Of a stretch of DNA of 64,000 nt, positions 21,352 to 31,719 are shown in pieces (the stretch's first letter is position 1; each line of letters begins with the position of its first letter). The stretch lies in assembly GCF_002814095.1 (NCBI RefSeq), contig NZ_CP021913.1, forward strand, positions 3,602,501-3,666,500, in the 5' to 3' direction. The translations under genes were made by a program, and so were the position numbers. A model generated the notes under the pieces. The model was not told where the DNA came from, searched no databases, and saw only the letters and a program-made list of their open reading frames with translations. This DNA is from Sagittula sp. P11. Lineage in GTDB: Bacteria; Pseudomonadota; Alphaproteobacteria; Rhodobacterales; Rhodobacteraceae.

Positions 21352-22716
21352 TCAACCCTTGACCTCGGTCCCGACGACGGTCTGCTCGCCCTTCAGCCCA
21401 ATCGGCAGGCTTTCGAGGTAGGCGTTGGGCGCTTTGCCGTCATAGGTGATACCGTCGATGATATCCTCGGCCGGGGTCGGCGCCTTGTAGCCGTCGGTGT
21501 CCCAGGGGAAGTCTTCCTCGTTGGCGAGACCCTCGTCGACCAGCAGGCGCGCCGCTTCGAGGTAGATCTCCGGCTTGTAGACCGACTTCGCCACCTCGTC
21601 GTACCAGCTGTCGGGCTTCGCCTCGGCGATCTGGCCCCAGCGGCGCATCTGGGTCAGGTACCAGACCGCGTCCGAGTAGAAGGGGTAGGTGGCGTTGTAG
21701 CGGAAGAACACGTTGAAGTCGGGGACCTCGCGCTTGTCGCCCTTCTCGTACTCGAAGGTGCCGGTCATGGAGTTCGCGATCACCTCGGCGTCGGCGCCGA
21801 CGTATTCCGGCTTCGACAGCATCTCGACCGCTTCCATGCGGTTGGCGTTGTCGTTCTCGTCCAGCCAAATGGCGGCGCGGATCAGTGCCTTGACCACTGC
21901 AAGCGTGGTGTTCGGGTTTTCCTCGGCGAACTCGGCGGTGATGCCGAAGACCTTCTCGGGGTTGTTCTTCCACAGTTCGTAGTCGGTGATGACCGGCACG
22001 CCGATGCCCTTGAAGACGGCGGCCTGGTTCCACGGCTCACCCACGCTGTAGCCGTAGATGGTGCCGGCCTCGAGCGTCGCGGGCATCTGTGGCGGAGGCG
22101 TCACGGACAGCAGCACGTCGGCGCCGATCTGGCCGGTGATGTTCTCGGGCGAGTAGAAACCCGGGTGCAGGCCGCCGGCAGCCAGCCAGTAGCGCAGTTC
22201 GTAGTTGTGGGTGGAGACCGGGAACACCATGCCCATGTTGAAGGGCTTGCCCTCGGACTTGTACTTCTCGACCACGGGGGCCAGCGCCTCCGCCGAGATC
22301 GGGTGCTGCGGCAGGCCGTCGGCGTTGGTCGGGATGTTGGGCTTCATCTCGTCCCAGACGGCGTTCGACACGGTGATGCCGTTGCCGTTCAGGTCCATCG
22401 AGAAGGGGGTGATGATGTGCGCCTCGGTGCCGTAGCCGATGGTCGCCGCCAGCGGCTGACCGGCCAGCATGTGCGCGCCGTCCAGTTGCCCGCCGATGAC
22501 GCCGTCCAGCAGGACCTTCCAGTTGGCCTGCGCTTCGAGCGTCACGAACAGGCCCTCGTCGAGGAAGTACCCCTGTTCATAGGCGACAGCGAGCGGCGCC
22601 ATGTCGGTCAGCTTGATGAAGCCAAAGGTCAGTTCGTCTTTTTCGAGGTCCAGTTCGGCGAAGGCCGGGCTGACCAGCGCGGTCGAGGCGGCGAGAGCTG
22701 TGAGGAATGTCTTCAT
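21352..22716 (-). CDS. nrtA: nitrate ABC transporter substrate-binding protein
   Basis: Periplasmic NrtA-type nitrate/nitrite-binding protein, 454 residues. A Sec signal peptide is seen ([20 protein letters not shown]). The mature part begins near [20 protein letters not shown] and carries family motifs [15 protein letters not shown] and [14 protein letters not shown]. The ATG at 22716 is preceded by AAAAGGGACGAAGCAC. A 288-base leader with a putative NasT-controlled terminator separates it from nasS, so expression of everything downstream may depend on antitermination. Confidence 0.94.
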   Translation of the reverse strand: MKTFLTALAASTALVSPAFAELDLEKDELTFGFIKLTDMAPLAVAYEQGYFLDEGLFVTLEAQANWKVLLDGVIGGQLDGAHMLAGQPLAATIGYGTEAHIITPFSMDLNGNGITVSNAVWDEMKPNIPTNADGLPQHPISAEALAPVVEKYKSEGKPFNMGMVFPVSTHNYELRYWLAAGGLHPGFYSPENITGQIGADVLLSVTPPPQMPATLEAGTIYGYSVGEPWNQAAVFKGIGVPVITDYELWKNNPEKVFGITAEFAEENPNTTLAVVKALIRAAIWLDENDNANRMEAVEMLSKPEYVGADAEVIANSMTGTFEYEKGDKREVPDFNVFFRYNATYPFYSDAVWYLTQMRRWGQIAEAKPDSWYDEVAKSVYKPEIYLEAARLLVDEGLANEEDFPWDTDGYKAPTPAEDIIDGITYDGKAPNAYLESLPIGLKGEQTVVGTEVKG

Positions 22717-22770
22717 TGTGCTTCGTCCCTTTTGTGTTGGGTCATCCGCGCCAGGGCACGGGGCAGAAAC

Positions 22771-22832
22771 AAAAAAACACCGCAGACACATCCGGCCTCG
22801 GGAGGAGGAGAGGCCGAAGGTGAGCTGCGGTG
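22771..22832 (-). terminator. leader attenuator before nrtA
   Basis: Read on the minus strand, CACCGCAG (22832-22825) pairs with CTGCGGTG (22785-22778), followed by a run of seven T (22777-22771). An inner stem, CGGCCTC with GAGGCCG (22816-22810 and 22799-22793), is nested inside. This is an intrinsic terminator placed about 55 bases before the nrtA start, in the position expected for an attenuator controlled by NasT. Confidence 0.8.
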
Positions 22833-22842
22833 CTCGGTGGTT

Positions 22843-22857
22843 TCCCGATCATCGGGA
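22843..22857 (-). promoter_or_regulatory. leader hairpin P2
   Basis: TCCCG and CGGGA arms flank a 5-base ATGAT loop, between the P1 hairpin and the terminator. It is in the place of the second stem of two-hairpin ANTAR targets, though the loop is five rather than six bases as I fold it. Confidence 0.5.
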
Positions 22858-22868
22858 GAGAATTTCGT

Positions 22869-22894
22869 GCAAGCCCGCGCCATTGCGGCCTTGC
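22869..22894 (-). promoter_or_regulatory. leader hairpin P1, ANTAR-type hexaloop
   Basis: On the minus strand, GCAAG and CTTGC then CCGC and GCGG pair around a six-base loop AATGGC, with one G-G mismatch. The loop has A at position 1 and G at position 4, the signature of RNA hairpins bound by ANTAR proteins such as NasT and NasR. It sits upstream of the terminator in the nrtA leader. Confidence 0.7.
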
Positions 22895-23004
22895 CCTTTC
22901 AGTTGTCAGATCTGCCGTGCTGCGATCAAGAGATTTTGCTGCGACGCGGCGCCCACGCTTTTATTATTCACTTCCGGCGCATGTTTGTGCCGATTTTCGC
23001 GGCA

Positions 23005-24177
23005 CTACTCGGCCAGAGGATCAAAAATGCGTCCGTCGAAGAACGCGTCCGGCAGCAGGGTCAGGCGTCCCGACTGCGCCGCGACGGCGGTTTCGTGGCG
23101 AATCGATCCCTCCAGCTTCTCGGACGCTCCCGGCAGGTCCGCGCCGCTGTCCTTGAGCTGCGCGCGGTAGATGTCGCTGCGGAACACACGGGCAGAAGCC
23201 GCCGCCGCCGTCGCCAGGTCGAGGCCGCTGCGCAGGGCGAGGCCGCGACCGATCCACTTTGCCTGGCTGCGCCACGGGAAGGTGGCGGCGCCTTCGTGGA
23301 ACTCGATGAAATGGGGCACTTCGCGCTGTTCGCCGTGGCCGGAGATCGTCAGCCGACCGGACAGCGCGCGGTCGATCAGTTCGGACGGCAGGTCAAGGTA
23401 GGCCGGGCGCGACAGAATCTCGGACGCGGACATGCGGTGTTCCGGGTCCTTAAGCCAGCGGCCCGCCTGCCACACGGCCCGCATGAGCCGCCCCAGCAGG
23501 TGCGGCTCTGTCTCTGCCCAGTCGGTCCGGACTGCCAGCACCTTCTCCGGCGCGAAGGCCCAGATGGCACTACCCGGCAGCAGGAGCGCGCCTGTGCCTT
23601 CCTCCACCGCGAGCGACCCCCAGGGTTCGCCCACGCAGAAGGCATCCACGTCGCCGTCGGCCAGGGCCTGCGCCATGAGGGGCGGCGGGACAGTGCGCAC
23701 TTCGTAGTCGATGGGCGCCAGCGCGGTCGCCTCGATCCAGTAGTCCAGCAGCGAGCGGTGCATGGAGAAGGGGAAGGGCACGCCGAAGACCAGCTTGCCT
23801 TCGACGGCCCCCGCCAAAGCCTCCGCCGCGGCGGCGGGATCACGGAAGTCGAAGACATAGCCCTGCGCCCGCATCCGGTCTTCGAGCGCACGGCTGACGC
23901 CGATCACGTTGCCGTTGACCGACAGGACCGAAACCGCCGAGATATCCTGACGGACCCCGCCCAGCCCCAGCGCCATGGCTACCGGCACCGGCGACAGAAG
24001 CTGCGCCGCGTCCACCCGGCCAAAGGCCAGCATGTCCCGGACCGACGACCACGAGGGCGCGCGCACGAGGTCGAGTGCTATGCCCTCGGCATCGGCAAAG
24101 CCCATCTCGTTGGCGAGGATCAGCGGCGCCGCATCCACGAGCGGCACGTAGGCGACCGGCACGTTCACGATCTTCAT
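23005..24177 (-). CDS. nasS: nitrate sensor NasS
   Basis: Cytoplasmic nitrate/nitrite sensor of the NasS-NasT pair, 390 residues. It is related to NrtA (VAYVPLVDAAPLILANEMGF, DAFCVGEPWGSLAVEE) but has no signal peptide, as expected for NasS. In characterised systems NasS holds NasT until nitrate or nitrite binds, after which NasT acts on leader RNA. The start overlaps the nasT stop (ATGA). Confidence 0.9.
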   Translation of the reverse strand: MKIVNVPVAYVPLVDAAPLILANEMGFADAEGIALDLVRAPSWSSVRDMLAFGRVDAAQLLSPVPVAMALGLGGVRQDISAVSVLSVNGNVIGVSRALEDRMRAQGYVFDFRDPAAAAEALAGAVEGKLVFGVPFPFSMHRSLLDYWIEATALAPIDYEVRTVPPPLMAQALADGDVDAFCVGEPWGSLAVEEGTGALLLPGSAIWAFAPEKVLAVRTDWAETEPHLLGRLMRAVWQAGRWLKDPEHRMSASEILSRPAYLDLPSELIDRALSGRLTISGHGEQREVPHFIEFHEGAATFPWRSQAKWIGRGLALRSGLDLATAAAASARVFRSDIYRAQLKDSGADLPGASEKLEGSIRHETAVAAQSGRLTLLPDAFFDGRIFDPLAE

Positions 24178-24758
24178 CCCAGAAGCCCCGCCGTTGTCAC
24201 GATGGCCTCTGCCACCTCCGCCACCCGGCGCCCCTGGTCCATCGCTGCCTTGCGCAGAAGGGCGTAGGCCTCTTCCTCGCCCAGGCCGCGCGCCTTCATC
24301 AGCAGGCCCTTGGCGCGGTCGATGACCTTGCGTTCCTCCAGTGCGCGGCGCGTCTCGACCAGTTCACGGCGCATCCGGTGCATCATCTGGAAGCGGGCGA
24401 TGGCGGCGTCGAGCACCGGCTTCAGCCGTTCGGGCTGCAATCCGTCCACCACGTAGGCCGAAAGGCCCGCCTCGATGGCGGTGCGGGCCAGACCGCCCGC
24501 AGCCCCCGACACGAACATCGCCACGGGGCGCTCCAGCGGGCCGGAGGCCAGCGTCAGTTCCTCGAGCATGTCGCGCGTGGGATTGTCGACGTCGATCAGA
24601 ACCACGTCCGGTGCCAGTGCCGCGATGCGGCGGGCCAGCGATGACGGGTTGCCGATCACATGCACATCGAAGTCGCCGGAGCCCTGCAGCGCATCGACGA
24701 TGGCGATTGCGCGGTCCCGGTCGGCCTCGACGACGACGATGGTCAGACGATCACTCAT
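24174..24758 (-). CDS. nasT: ANTAR-domain antitermination regulator NasT
   Basis: A 194-residue response-regulator-like protein with an N-terminal pseudo-receiver (IVVVEADRDRAIAIVDAL, VVLIDVDNPT) and a C-terminal ANTAR RNA-binding domain (LEERKVIDRAKGLLMKARGL and EEAYALLRKAAMDQ). ANTAR proteins bind paired hairpins in leader RNA and prevent termination. The likely target is the leader before nrtA in this window. It forms a two-gene unit with nasS. Confidence 0.92.
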   Translation of the reverse strand: MSDRLTIVVVEADRDRAIAIVDALQGSGDFDVHVIGNPSSLARRIAALAPDVVLIDVDNPTRDMLEELTLASGPLERPVAMFVSGAAGGLARTAIEAGLSAYVVDGLQPERLKPVLDAAIARFQMMHRMRRELVETRRALEERKVIDRAKGLLMKARGLGEEEAYALLRKAAMDQGRRVAEVAEAIVTTAGLLG

Positions 24759-24847
24759 GCGTCCTTTGTGCCCAACGCACGGCGCTGCACAAGGTACATG
24801 CCACGGCTATCTGCCGCGTCGCGCGGCAGATGCCTGCAAAATGGGCG

Positions 24848-25939
24848 TCAGACGGCGCGGGAGGGTCCGACGGGAACGATGTGGTTGTCCCAGGCGACCT
24901 TGTGCATGCGCAAAACCGTCGCGTCGGTTCCGACCGCGTGGAATCCGCCGGTGCCGGTCGATGCAACAAAGCCGTCGCCCAGCGGCGCCAGACCGCAGAC
25001 ATCCGTCAGGGCGACCTCCGTCCGGAAGGCGCCGCTGTCCGCGTCGAAGACCTGCACAAGACCGCCCCGGGGCGAGGTGATCGCAACGGAGGAGCCGTCC
25101 CCGCTGAACGACACGCTGCCCGCGTAGCCCTGCATCGCGCCATGCGACGGCTCGGGGGCCTGCGCCCAGACCGGTGCCTCGCTGCGCCGGTGGAGCATCA
25201 GCAGGGCCGGGGCGTCAGACAGTTCGCCCTGCCATTGCAAGGCCAGCGCAACCTGTCCGCCGGCATGGACTGCGAGGTGACGCATGGAGTTCTTGTTCTC
25301 GGTGGCGGGCGGCTCGACCACGTCCTGCACCGTGCCGTCGAGCGTGGTGTAGGTCAGGTTCGGCGCCATGAAGGGGATATTCAGCTTGGCGCGCCCGGCG
25401 TCCGGGTGGGTCTCGATCCCGCCATTGGCGATGACCAGCGACTTGCCATCGGGCATCAGGCGAAGCTCATGCGGCCCGGTGCCGCCGGACGGGAACTCTC
25501 CGAGGCGGCGGTAACCGCCCGCGACGTCCCAGATGCCGATGATGCCTTCCGCGTGCTCGAAATCGTTCTCGGTGGTGAACAGCAGCCCGCCGTCCGCCGA
25601 AAACGCGCCGTGGCCGTAGAAGTGCCGCCCGGCAGGGGCCGTCAGCTCGGCCTTCACCTCGCCGGTGAGGCAGTCCAGAACCACGGCGTAAGTGCCGGGG
25701 CGGCGGGCGAAAGCCACGGCCTCTGCGCGTTCGGGGTGGGCGGCGGCGGCATGGCCCCGCGCGGGAAGGGGCACATCGAACAGGCTGTCACCGCCGGCTG
25801 AGACCCCGTGCAGCGCGTAGGACCCGCCGGGCGTCTGGGCGGCAGCCAGGTAGGCGGGACCGCCCACATCGGCCCAGCTGCGCATCGGCCATAAGCCCGC
25901 GGCGGCCAGACCTCCCAACATGCCCCGGCGTGAAAGCAT
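24848..25939 (-). CDS. DUF1513 protein, Tat-exported
   Basis: A 363-residue periplasmic protein with a Tat signal (LSRRGMLGGLAAAGLWPMRS) and a beta-propeller-like body rich in repeats such as VALDCLTGEVKAELT-type strands and HGAFSADGGLLFTTENDF. It matches the DUF1513 family, which is repeatedly found with imelysin and DUF1111 genes in putative iron-uptake loci. Biochemical function is unknown. It is the last gene of that operon, with a 3-base gap from the preceding imelysin. Confidence 0.85.
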   Translation of the reverse strand: MLSRRGMLGGLAAAGLWPMRSWADVGGPAYLAAAQTPGGSYALHGVSAGGDSLFDVPLPARGHAAAAHPERAEAVAFARRPGTYAVVLDCLTGEVKAELTAPAGRHFYGHGAFSADGGLLFTTENDFEHAEGIIGIWDVAGGYRRLGEFPSGGTGPHELRLMPDGKSLVIANGGIETHPDAGRAKLNIPFMAPNLTYTTLDGTVQDVVEPPATENKNSMRHLAVHAGGQVALALQWQGELSDAPALLMLHRRSEAPVWAQAPEPSHGAMQGYAGSVSFSGDGSSVAITSPRGGLVQVFDADSGAFRTEVALTDVCGLAPLGDGFVASTGTGGFHAVGTDATVLRMHKVAWDNHIVPVGPSRAV

Positions 25940-25942
25940 GGA

Positions 25943-26956
25943 TCAGTCTCCGTCCTGGGAATTGAAGCCGGCGGCAAGGCCCAGTTCAGGGCCCAGCTCC
26001 GACGCGATGACATAGCGGATCGTGTCGATCTTCTGCTGCAGGACTTCCACCTTGAACCGGCCCATGGGCGTGTCGACGCCAGCGAAGACCGGGCTTTCCT
26101 GTGCCTCGACCTCGGCAAAGGCCGCATCGTAGGCGTCGGTGATCCCGGCGCGGACCTTTTCGGGCGCGTCCTGCGCCAGTGCCAGCGCCAGATCTTCTGT
26201 CGCCTCCAGCGACAGGCGGACATGGCGCAGCGAGCGTTCGGAGCGGTAGGCCTCTGCCCGCGTGGGGCGGGGACGCTCGAAAGTACCGAGCGGGCGGCCC
26301 AGCCGCGTGTCGGAGGTGAACTGCAACCCGCTGGTCAGCGTGGTGTAAAGCGCCTGCAAGGCCTCGTCGTTCGTGCGGTACCGCCCGTCCGGACCGATCT
26401 CTGCCTCCGTGAAGGCGTCGGAGAAATCGGTTCGCCAATCCTCGAGGATGGCGTCGGAGATGTCGGAGATGTCGCGCGTCACCGCCTGTATCAGGGCGCA
26501 GCCGTAGTCGCCCGCGTCGGTGAACTGCGGATCGAACAGCAGGAACTCCATCGCGTAGAAGCCCCGCGCGGCGATCGACACATGTGTGAAGGTCTCCGCC
26601 GTCTCCACGGCGGGGTCCTCATCCGCGATGAGCGTGGCAAGCGTTTTCGGGGTGAAGCCGCGGGTGTCGGGCCAGAACGCCAGCGCGAAGGCCCGGTCGC
26701 CGGTTTCGGTCGGGCCGAGGCGCAGGTGGCTGACCCGGACCCATGCGTCGAAGGTGTCTGCCCAAGCGTCGCGCAGCGCGGTGCTGTCCGGGGCGCAGTC
26801 CGTCCGGGCAACGGTTTCGAGCGCGTCGGCTTTTTCCGCCAATTGTTCGAAGCCGGGGATGACCTCGGTCGCGACTATCTCGGACGGGGCGGGGTTGGCC
26901 AGCGCCGCACCCGCGCAGAGGCAGAACAGGGCAGACAGGGCGGGACGAAGGGGCAT
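25943..26956 (-). CDS. imelysin-family (insulin-cleaving metallopeptidase-like) periplasmic protein
   Basis: A 337-residue exported protein with a signal peptide (PLRPALSALFCLCAGAALA). It belongs to the imelysin-like family of iron-regulated, probably iron-binding proteins. Where the family has GxHxxE, this copy has GFYAMEFLL, with Tyr for His, so metal binding may differ from the partner imelysin at 28620-29879. The ATG at 26956 shares one base with the previous stop (TGATG), so translation is coupled. Confidence 0.85.
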   Translation of the reverse strand: MPLRPALSALFCLCAGAALANPAPSEIVATEVIPGFEQLAEKADALETVARTDCAPDSTALRDAWADTFDAWVRVSHLRLGPTETGDRAFALAFWPDTRGFTPKTLATLIADEDPAVETAETFTHVSIAARGFYAMEFLLFDPQFTDAGDYGCALIQAVTRDISDISDAILEDWRTDFSDAFTEAEIGPDGRYRTNDEALQALYTTLTSGLQFTSDTRLGRPLGTFERPRPTRAEAYRSERSLRHVRLSLEATEDLALALAQDAPEKVRAGITDAYDAAFAEVEAQESPVFAGVDTPMGRFKVEVLQQKIDTIRYVIASELGPELGLAAGFNSQDGD

Positions 26957-28488
26957 CACAGGCTCTCCAGGTATGTCAGCAGGGCGGCGCGGTCCGGCGG
27001 CGGCATGTTCGCGACCGAGTCGCGCTGCGCCTGCGCCTCTCCGCCATGCCACAGCACCGCTTCGAGAAGGGAGCGCGCCCGCCCGTCATGCAGGAAGTAG
27101 GTATGCCCGGAGACCTGTTCGGTCAAACCGATCCCCCAGAGCGGCGCGGTGCGCCATTCCTGTCCGCTGGCGCGTGCTTCTGGCCGGTTGTCGGCGAGCC
27201 CCGGTCCCATGTCGTGCAGCAGCATGTCGGTGAACGGCCAGATGAGTTGGAACGACTGTTCGGGCCGGTCCTCCAGGCGGTGCGTCACGAAAGTGGGCGT
27301 GTGGCACTTGTTGCAGCCGGTTTCGAAGAACACCTGCTTGCCGCGCAGCACCTCCGGTTCGCCTTCGCCACGCCGGGCGGGCACGCCAAGGTTGCGGCTG
27401 TAGAAGGCCACGAGGTCCAGGCCTTCGGCGTCGATCTCGAACCCGCGTTCGTCCGTGTCGCCGTGGGCGGCGGCCAGGCAATCGACCTGCGCTTCGGTGC
27501 ATTCGCCGGCACCCGCATCGAACAGCGGGTTGGAAATGCCGATGTCCCCCGCGAAGGCGGCGGCCGACTGTTCCCGGATCGTGGGCGCGCCCGCCTTCAG
27601 CCCGAAACGGCCAAGCATGGGCTGGTTGTATTCCGCCGACCAGACGATCTGCGCCCGGCCGGAAATGCCGTCGCCGTCGCTGTCATCGGGATCGGCGTTG
27701 GCAAGGATGTCCTCCGCCGGGATCGCTTCCAGCAGGCCAAGGCCGATCATCTGCGGCGCCACGCGCGGCGAGAGCATCGCGCCCTTTGCCAGCGGGCCGT
27801 AGCCCAGATCGGCGGCGCGGTAGGTCGGTACCCGCAGCGACGCGACTTCGCCCCCGGAGAGCTGGACCTCTTCCTCTTCGTAGGTGATGTCGAGCCGGTA
27901 TTCCGCGGCGTGGCCGGGCAGGGCAAAGTCCTGAAGTTGCAGGCCGTAAACCGGGTCGGCCTTGGTCGGCAGGTATTCGGCAATCTCTTCAAAGACGTCT
28001 TCGTCGGTGCCCGGCACCGAGACGCGCAGGAACATCGACACGGCTGTGTCCTCGGGTCCTTCGGGCGGATGCCCGCGGCCGTCTTTCAGGTGACAGCGCT
28101 GGCAGGACCGGGCGTTGTAAAGCGGGCCAAGCCCGTCGGAGGCGAGGGTGGAGGAAGGGGCGGATACCCAGACCTTCTTGAACAACCCGTTGCCGACCTT
28201 GAAATCCAGTTCGCGCTCGAAGGAGATGTTGCCGGATGGCTGCGAGAAGGCGTCCGCCGTGGTCATGGCGCGGACCGTCGCCGCGCCGCCGGGGTTGGCT
28301 TCGAAGGTCTGCGGAGTCTGGAACTGCTGGGGTGCGGCCGTGGCGCCTGCAATGCGGTCACGCTCGGCTTCGGTGCGCGGCACCACATGAAGGTGAACGT
28401 CCGAAAGGTCCTGTGCCGCTGCTGCGCTTGTCAGTCCGACCAACGCGACCGTGGCCATCCACCCTGACATCGACCCGCTTCTTTTCAT
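26956..28488 (-). CDS. di-haem DUF1111 oxidoreductase
   Basis: A 510-residue periplasmic c-type cytochrome with an N-terminal signal or anchor segment (WMATVALVGLTSAAAAQ). Two haem-binding motifs are seen, SCQRCH (about residue 130) and GCNKCH (about 390), as in DUF1111 di-haem proteins related to peroxidases. In iron loci it may change the redox state of iron for uptake; that is inferred from the neighbours. An alternative ATG lies at 28470. Confidence 0.88.
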   Translation of the reverse strand: MKRSGSMSGWMATVALVGLTSAAAAQDLSDVHLHVVPRTEAERDRIAGATAAPQQFQTPQTFEANPGGAATVRAMTTADAFSQPSGNISFERELDFKVGNGLFKKVWVSAPSSTLASDGLGPLYNARSCQRCHLKDGRGHPPEGPEDTAVSMFLRVSVPGTDEDVFEEIAEYLPTKADPVYGLQLQDFALPGHAAEYRLDITYEEEEVQLSGGEVASLRVPTYRAADLGYGPLAKGAMLSPRVAPQMIGLGLLEAIPAEDILANADPDDSDGDGISGRAQIVWSAEYNQPMLGRFGLKAGAPTIREQSAAAFAGDIGISNPLFDAGAGECTEAQVDCLAAAHGDTDERGFEIDAEGLDLVAFYSRNLGVPARRGEGEPEVLRGKQVFFETGCNKCHTPTFVTHRLEDRPEQSFQLIWPFTDMLLHDMGPGLADNRPEARASGQEWRTAPLWGIGLTEQVSGHTYFLHDGRARSLLEAVLWHGGEAQAQRDSVANMPPPDRAALLTYLESL

Positions 28489-28619
28489 GCCCGTCTTCTC
28501 CGCTGGCTGGGCCGCGCAGTCGGGCCCTGGCTCTGGTCCCCGGCCCGCAGCAAGGGCGGGCCGGGGGGTATCCCGTACCGATCCGGCACCCATTCCGGAC
28601 CGGCACAAGCTTCGGCGTC

Positions 28620-29879
<1,260 letters not shown>

Positions 29880-29924
29880 GGGTGTCCCTCCATCTGTCGT
29901 GTCTTGGACTCTTCCTGAGCGTTT

Positions 29925-29957
29925 GAGTCGGAAATGTCAATCCTGACGAAATGACTC
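29925..29957. promoter_or_regulatory. inverted repeat upstream of the imelysin operon
   Basis: GAGTC (29925-29929) and GTCA (29936-29939) are mirrored by TGAC (29944-29947) and GACTC (29953-29957) around ATCC. It lies about 46 bases before the irpA-like start. The position and symmetry suit an operator for an iron-responsive repressor; the protein cannot be named from sequence alone. Confidence 0.45.
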
Positions 29958-30029
29958 GGCATATGGATTGCTAAGGGCGTGTTTGCCGTGAGGGGTGTCT
30001 GCCCGTCGGTCCGTGGGGGGCTAACCCGC

Positions 30030-30064
30030 ACCCAAGGAGGTATTTGCACCAAGGTGAAGGGGAG
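30030..30064. repeat. dispersed intergenic repeat, copy 1
   Basis: ACCCAAGGAGGTATTTGCAC and the following CAAGGTGAAGGGGA share the core GGTATTT-n-CAAGGTGAAG-n-GGGG with copies near 42455, 53635 and 57354. It sits just downstream of the histidine kinase stop. Confidence 0.55.
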
Positions 30065-30076
30065 GCCCTTCGCGGA

Positions 30077-31036
30077 TCAGTGGGTGGTCCAGGTAATGCG
30101 GAAACGGGCGCCGGTGGCAGACGGCACGAGGGCGATGTCGCCGCGGTGCGCGGCGAGGATGTTGGCTGCGACGGCGAGGCCCATGCCCGTTCCGCCGGCA
30201 TCGCGGCGGGTCGTGAAAAAGGGGTCGAAGATGCGCGCGGCGTTGCCGCCGGAGATGCCGGTGCCATTGTCGTGCACCTCGAGCGTGGGCTGGTCGTCGG
30301 ATTGGCTGGCGACGACGGCGACCCTCGTCGCGCCGTGCTCCGCGGCGTTGTTCAGCATCTGTGCGAGGACCACCAACACACCTTCGCGGCCCATCGGCAG
30401 GGCAACGCGCTGCCCGTCGAGGTCGATCTGCAGGCCGGGGTGTGCGGCGGTCAGATCGGGCGCCAGCCGTTCCAGCGTGGTGCTGCCGAGATAGCGGACC
30501 TCGCGCGCCCGCGCCGCGCGGCGCAGGGCCGACAGCCGGGTCTCGATCTGCTGGCGGGCGGTGTCGATCCTTGTCAGAAGTTGCTGTTCCTCGTCGGAGA
30601 GGGCCGCGGTGTCCTGCATCAGTTCCACCGCCGCGCGGATCGCGGAGACCGGTGTCTTCATCTCGTGCGTGACGTGGTCGGTGTAGGCGCGGACCGTGGC
30701 TTCGCGGTCGCGCAGCGCCTCTGTCATTGCGATGACCCGCTGGGCGGTGGCGTGGAGTTCGCGGGTGCCGTAGTGGCGCGGGACCTCTGCCGTGCCTTCC
30801 GCCATGGCGTAGGCTTCGAGCGCATGGATCGGGCGCAGCAGCAGGCGGACGAGCAGCCAGCCCACGACCGCCGTCACCGCCGCGATCAGCGATCCGAGCA
30901 GCACGGCTGCCTCGCGGTAGCCGATCGCCGGGCCGAGGTAGCGGAAGACCACCAGCCCACTCAGCGAGAGCGCGAGGGTCCCGGCCAGTGCGCCACCCAG
31001 CACCAGCCCCAGCGAGGGGCGCCAGCGGCGGGTCAC
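30077..31036 (-). CDS. two-component sensor histidine kinase (CreC-like)
   Basis: A 319-residue inner-membrane kinase. Two hydrophobic segments at the N-terminus (about 8-30 and 43-66) enclose almost no periplasmic loop, so it may sense from the membrane. A HAMP-like linker, HisKA (VTHEMKTPVSAIRAAVELMQ), and HATPase_c (NNAAEHG, DNGTGI, GGTGMGLAV) follow. The GTG start overlaps the regulator stop (GTGA). The kinase and regulator resemble the CreC/CreB class. Confidence 0.87.
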   Translation of the reverse strand: MTRRWRPSLGLVLGGALAGTLALSLSGLVVFRYLGPAIGYREAAVLLGSLIAAVTAVVGWLLVRLLLRPIHALEAYAMAEGTAEVPRHYGTRELHATAQRVIAMTEALRDREATVRAYTDHVTHEMKTPVSAIRAAVELMQDTAALSDEEQQLLTRIDTARQQIETRLSALRRAARAREVRYLGSTTLERLAPDLTAAHPGLQIDLDGQRVALPMGREGVLVVLAQMLNNAAEHGATRVAVVASQSDDQPTLEVHDNGTGISGGNAARIFDPFFTTRRDAGGTGMGLAVAANILAAHRGDIALVPSATGARFRITWTTH

Positions 31037-31719
31037 GCGGCGTCTGCCGTGCAGGGGCCGAGGCGCATCCCCTGGGCGTGCACCGTCTCGATGGCGTCAG
31101 GGACGCCGGCGTCGGCCAGCTTGCGGCGCAGGTTGCGCAGGTGGCTGTCCATCGTACGGTCCGATTGCTGCGCGCCCGCGCCCCAGACGGCGGAGGCCAA
31201 CTCGGCACGGGTGAAGAGCCGTCCGGGCGCGGCGATCAGCGTGTCGAGCATCTGGAACTCCGTCCCCGTAAGTGCCACCGGCTGCCCGGCGGCGCGGCAG
31301 AGGCGGGCTTCCCGGTCGAGCGTGATGGCGCCGTGGCTGCGGGTGTCGTCGCGGGCGGGCGTGCCGTAGCGCCTGAGGATCGCGGCGACGCGGGCCACGA
31401 CCTCGCGCGGGCTGAAGGGCTTCGTGACGTAGTCGTCGGCGCCCATCTCCAGCCCGACGATGCGGTCGACCTCGTCGTCGCGCGCGGTGAGGAACAGCAC
31501 CGGCACGTCGGAACGGGCGCGCAGGCGGCGGCAGACCTCGAAGCCGTCCATTTCCGGCAGGCCGATGTCCAGCACGATCAGGTCGGGTGTCTCGCGCCCG
31601 GCATGGGTCAGGGCGAGCGCGCCGTCGGCGGCGCAGATCACCGTGTGCCCGGCGCGTTCGAGTGCAAGGCGCAGGAGGTCGCGCAGGCTGGGGTCGTCGT
31701 CGACAATCAGGATCTTCAT
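31033..31719 (-). CDS. OmpR-family response regulator (CreB-like)
   Basis: A 228-residue regulator with a receiver (LIVDDDPSLRDLLRLAL, Asp in LIVLDIGLPEMDG, Lys in VTKPFSP) and an OmpR-type winged-helix DNA-binding domain (LTGTEFQMLDTLIAAPGRLF, DSHLRNLRRKL). The ATG at 31719 overlaps the stop of the upstream membrane protein gene (ATGA), so all three genes are coupled. Target genes are not evident in the window. Confidence 0.9.
   Translation of the reverse strand: MKILIVDDDPSLRDLLRLALERAGHTVICAADGALALTHAGRETPDLIVLDIGLPEMDGFEVCRRLRARSDVPVLFLTARDDEVDRIVGLEMGADDYVTKPFSPREVVARVAAILRRYGTPARDDTRSHGAITLDREARLCRAAGQPVALTGTEFQMLDTLIAAPGRLFTRAELASAVWGAGAQQSDRTMDSHLRNLRRKLADAGVPDAIETVHAQGMRLGPCTADAA

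Noticed and set aside
20737-24267. Very long open frame (over 1100 codons) on the plus strand
   Set aside because: It runs antisense to nrtB, nrtA, nasS and part of nasT, which have clear families; its product is Arg/His/Gly-rich without domains. This is a GC-bias shadow.
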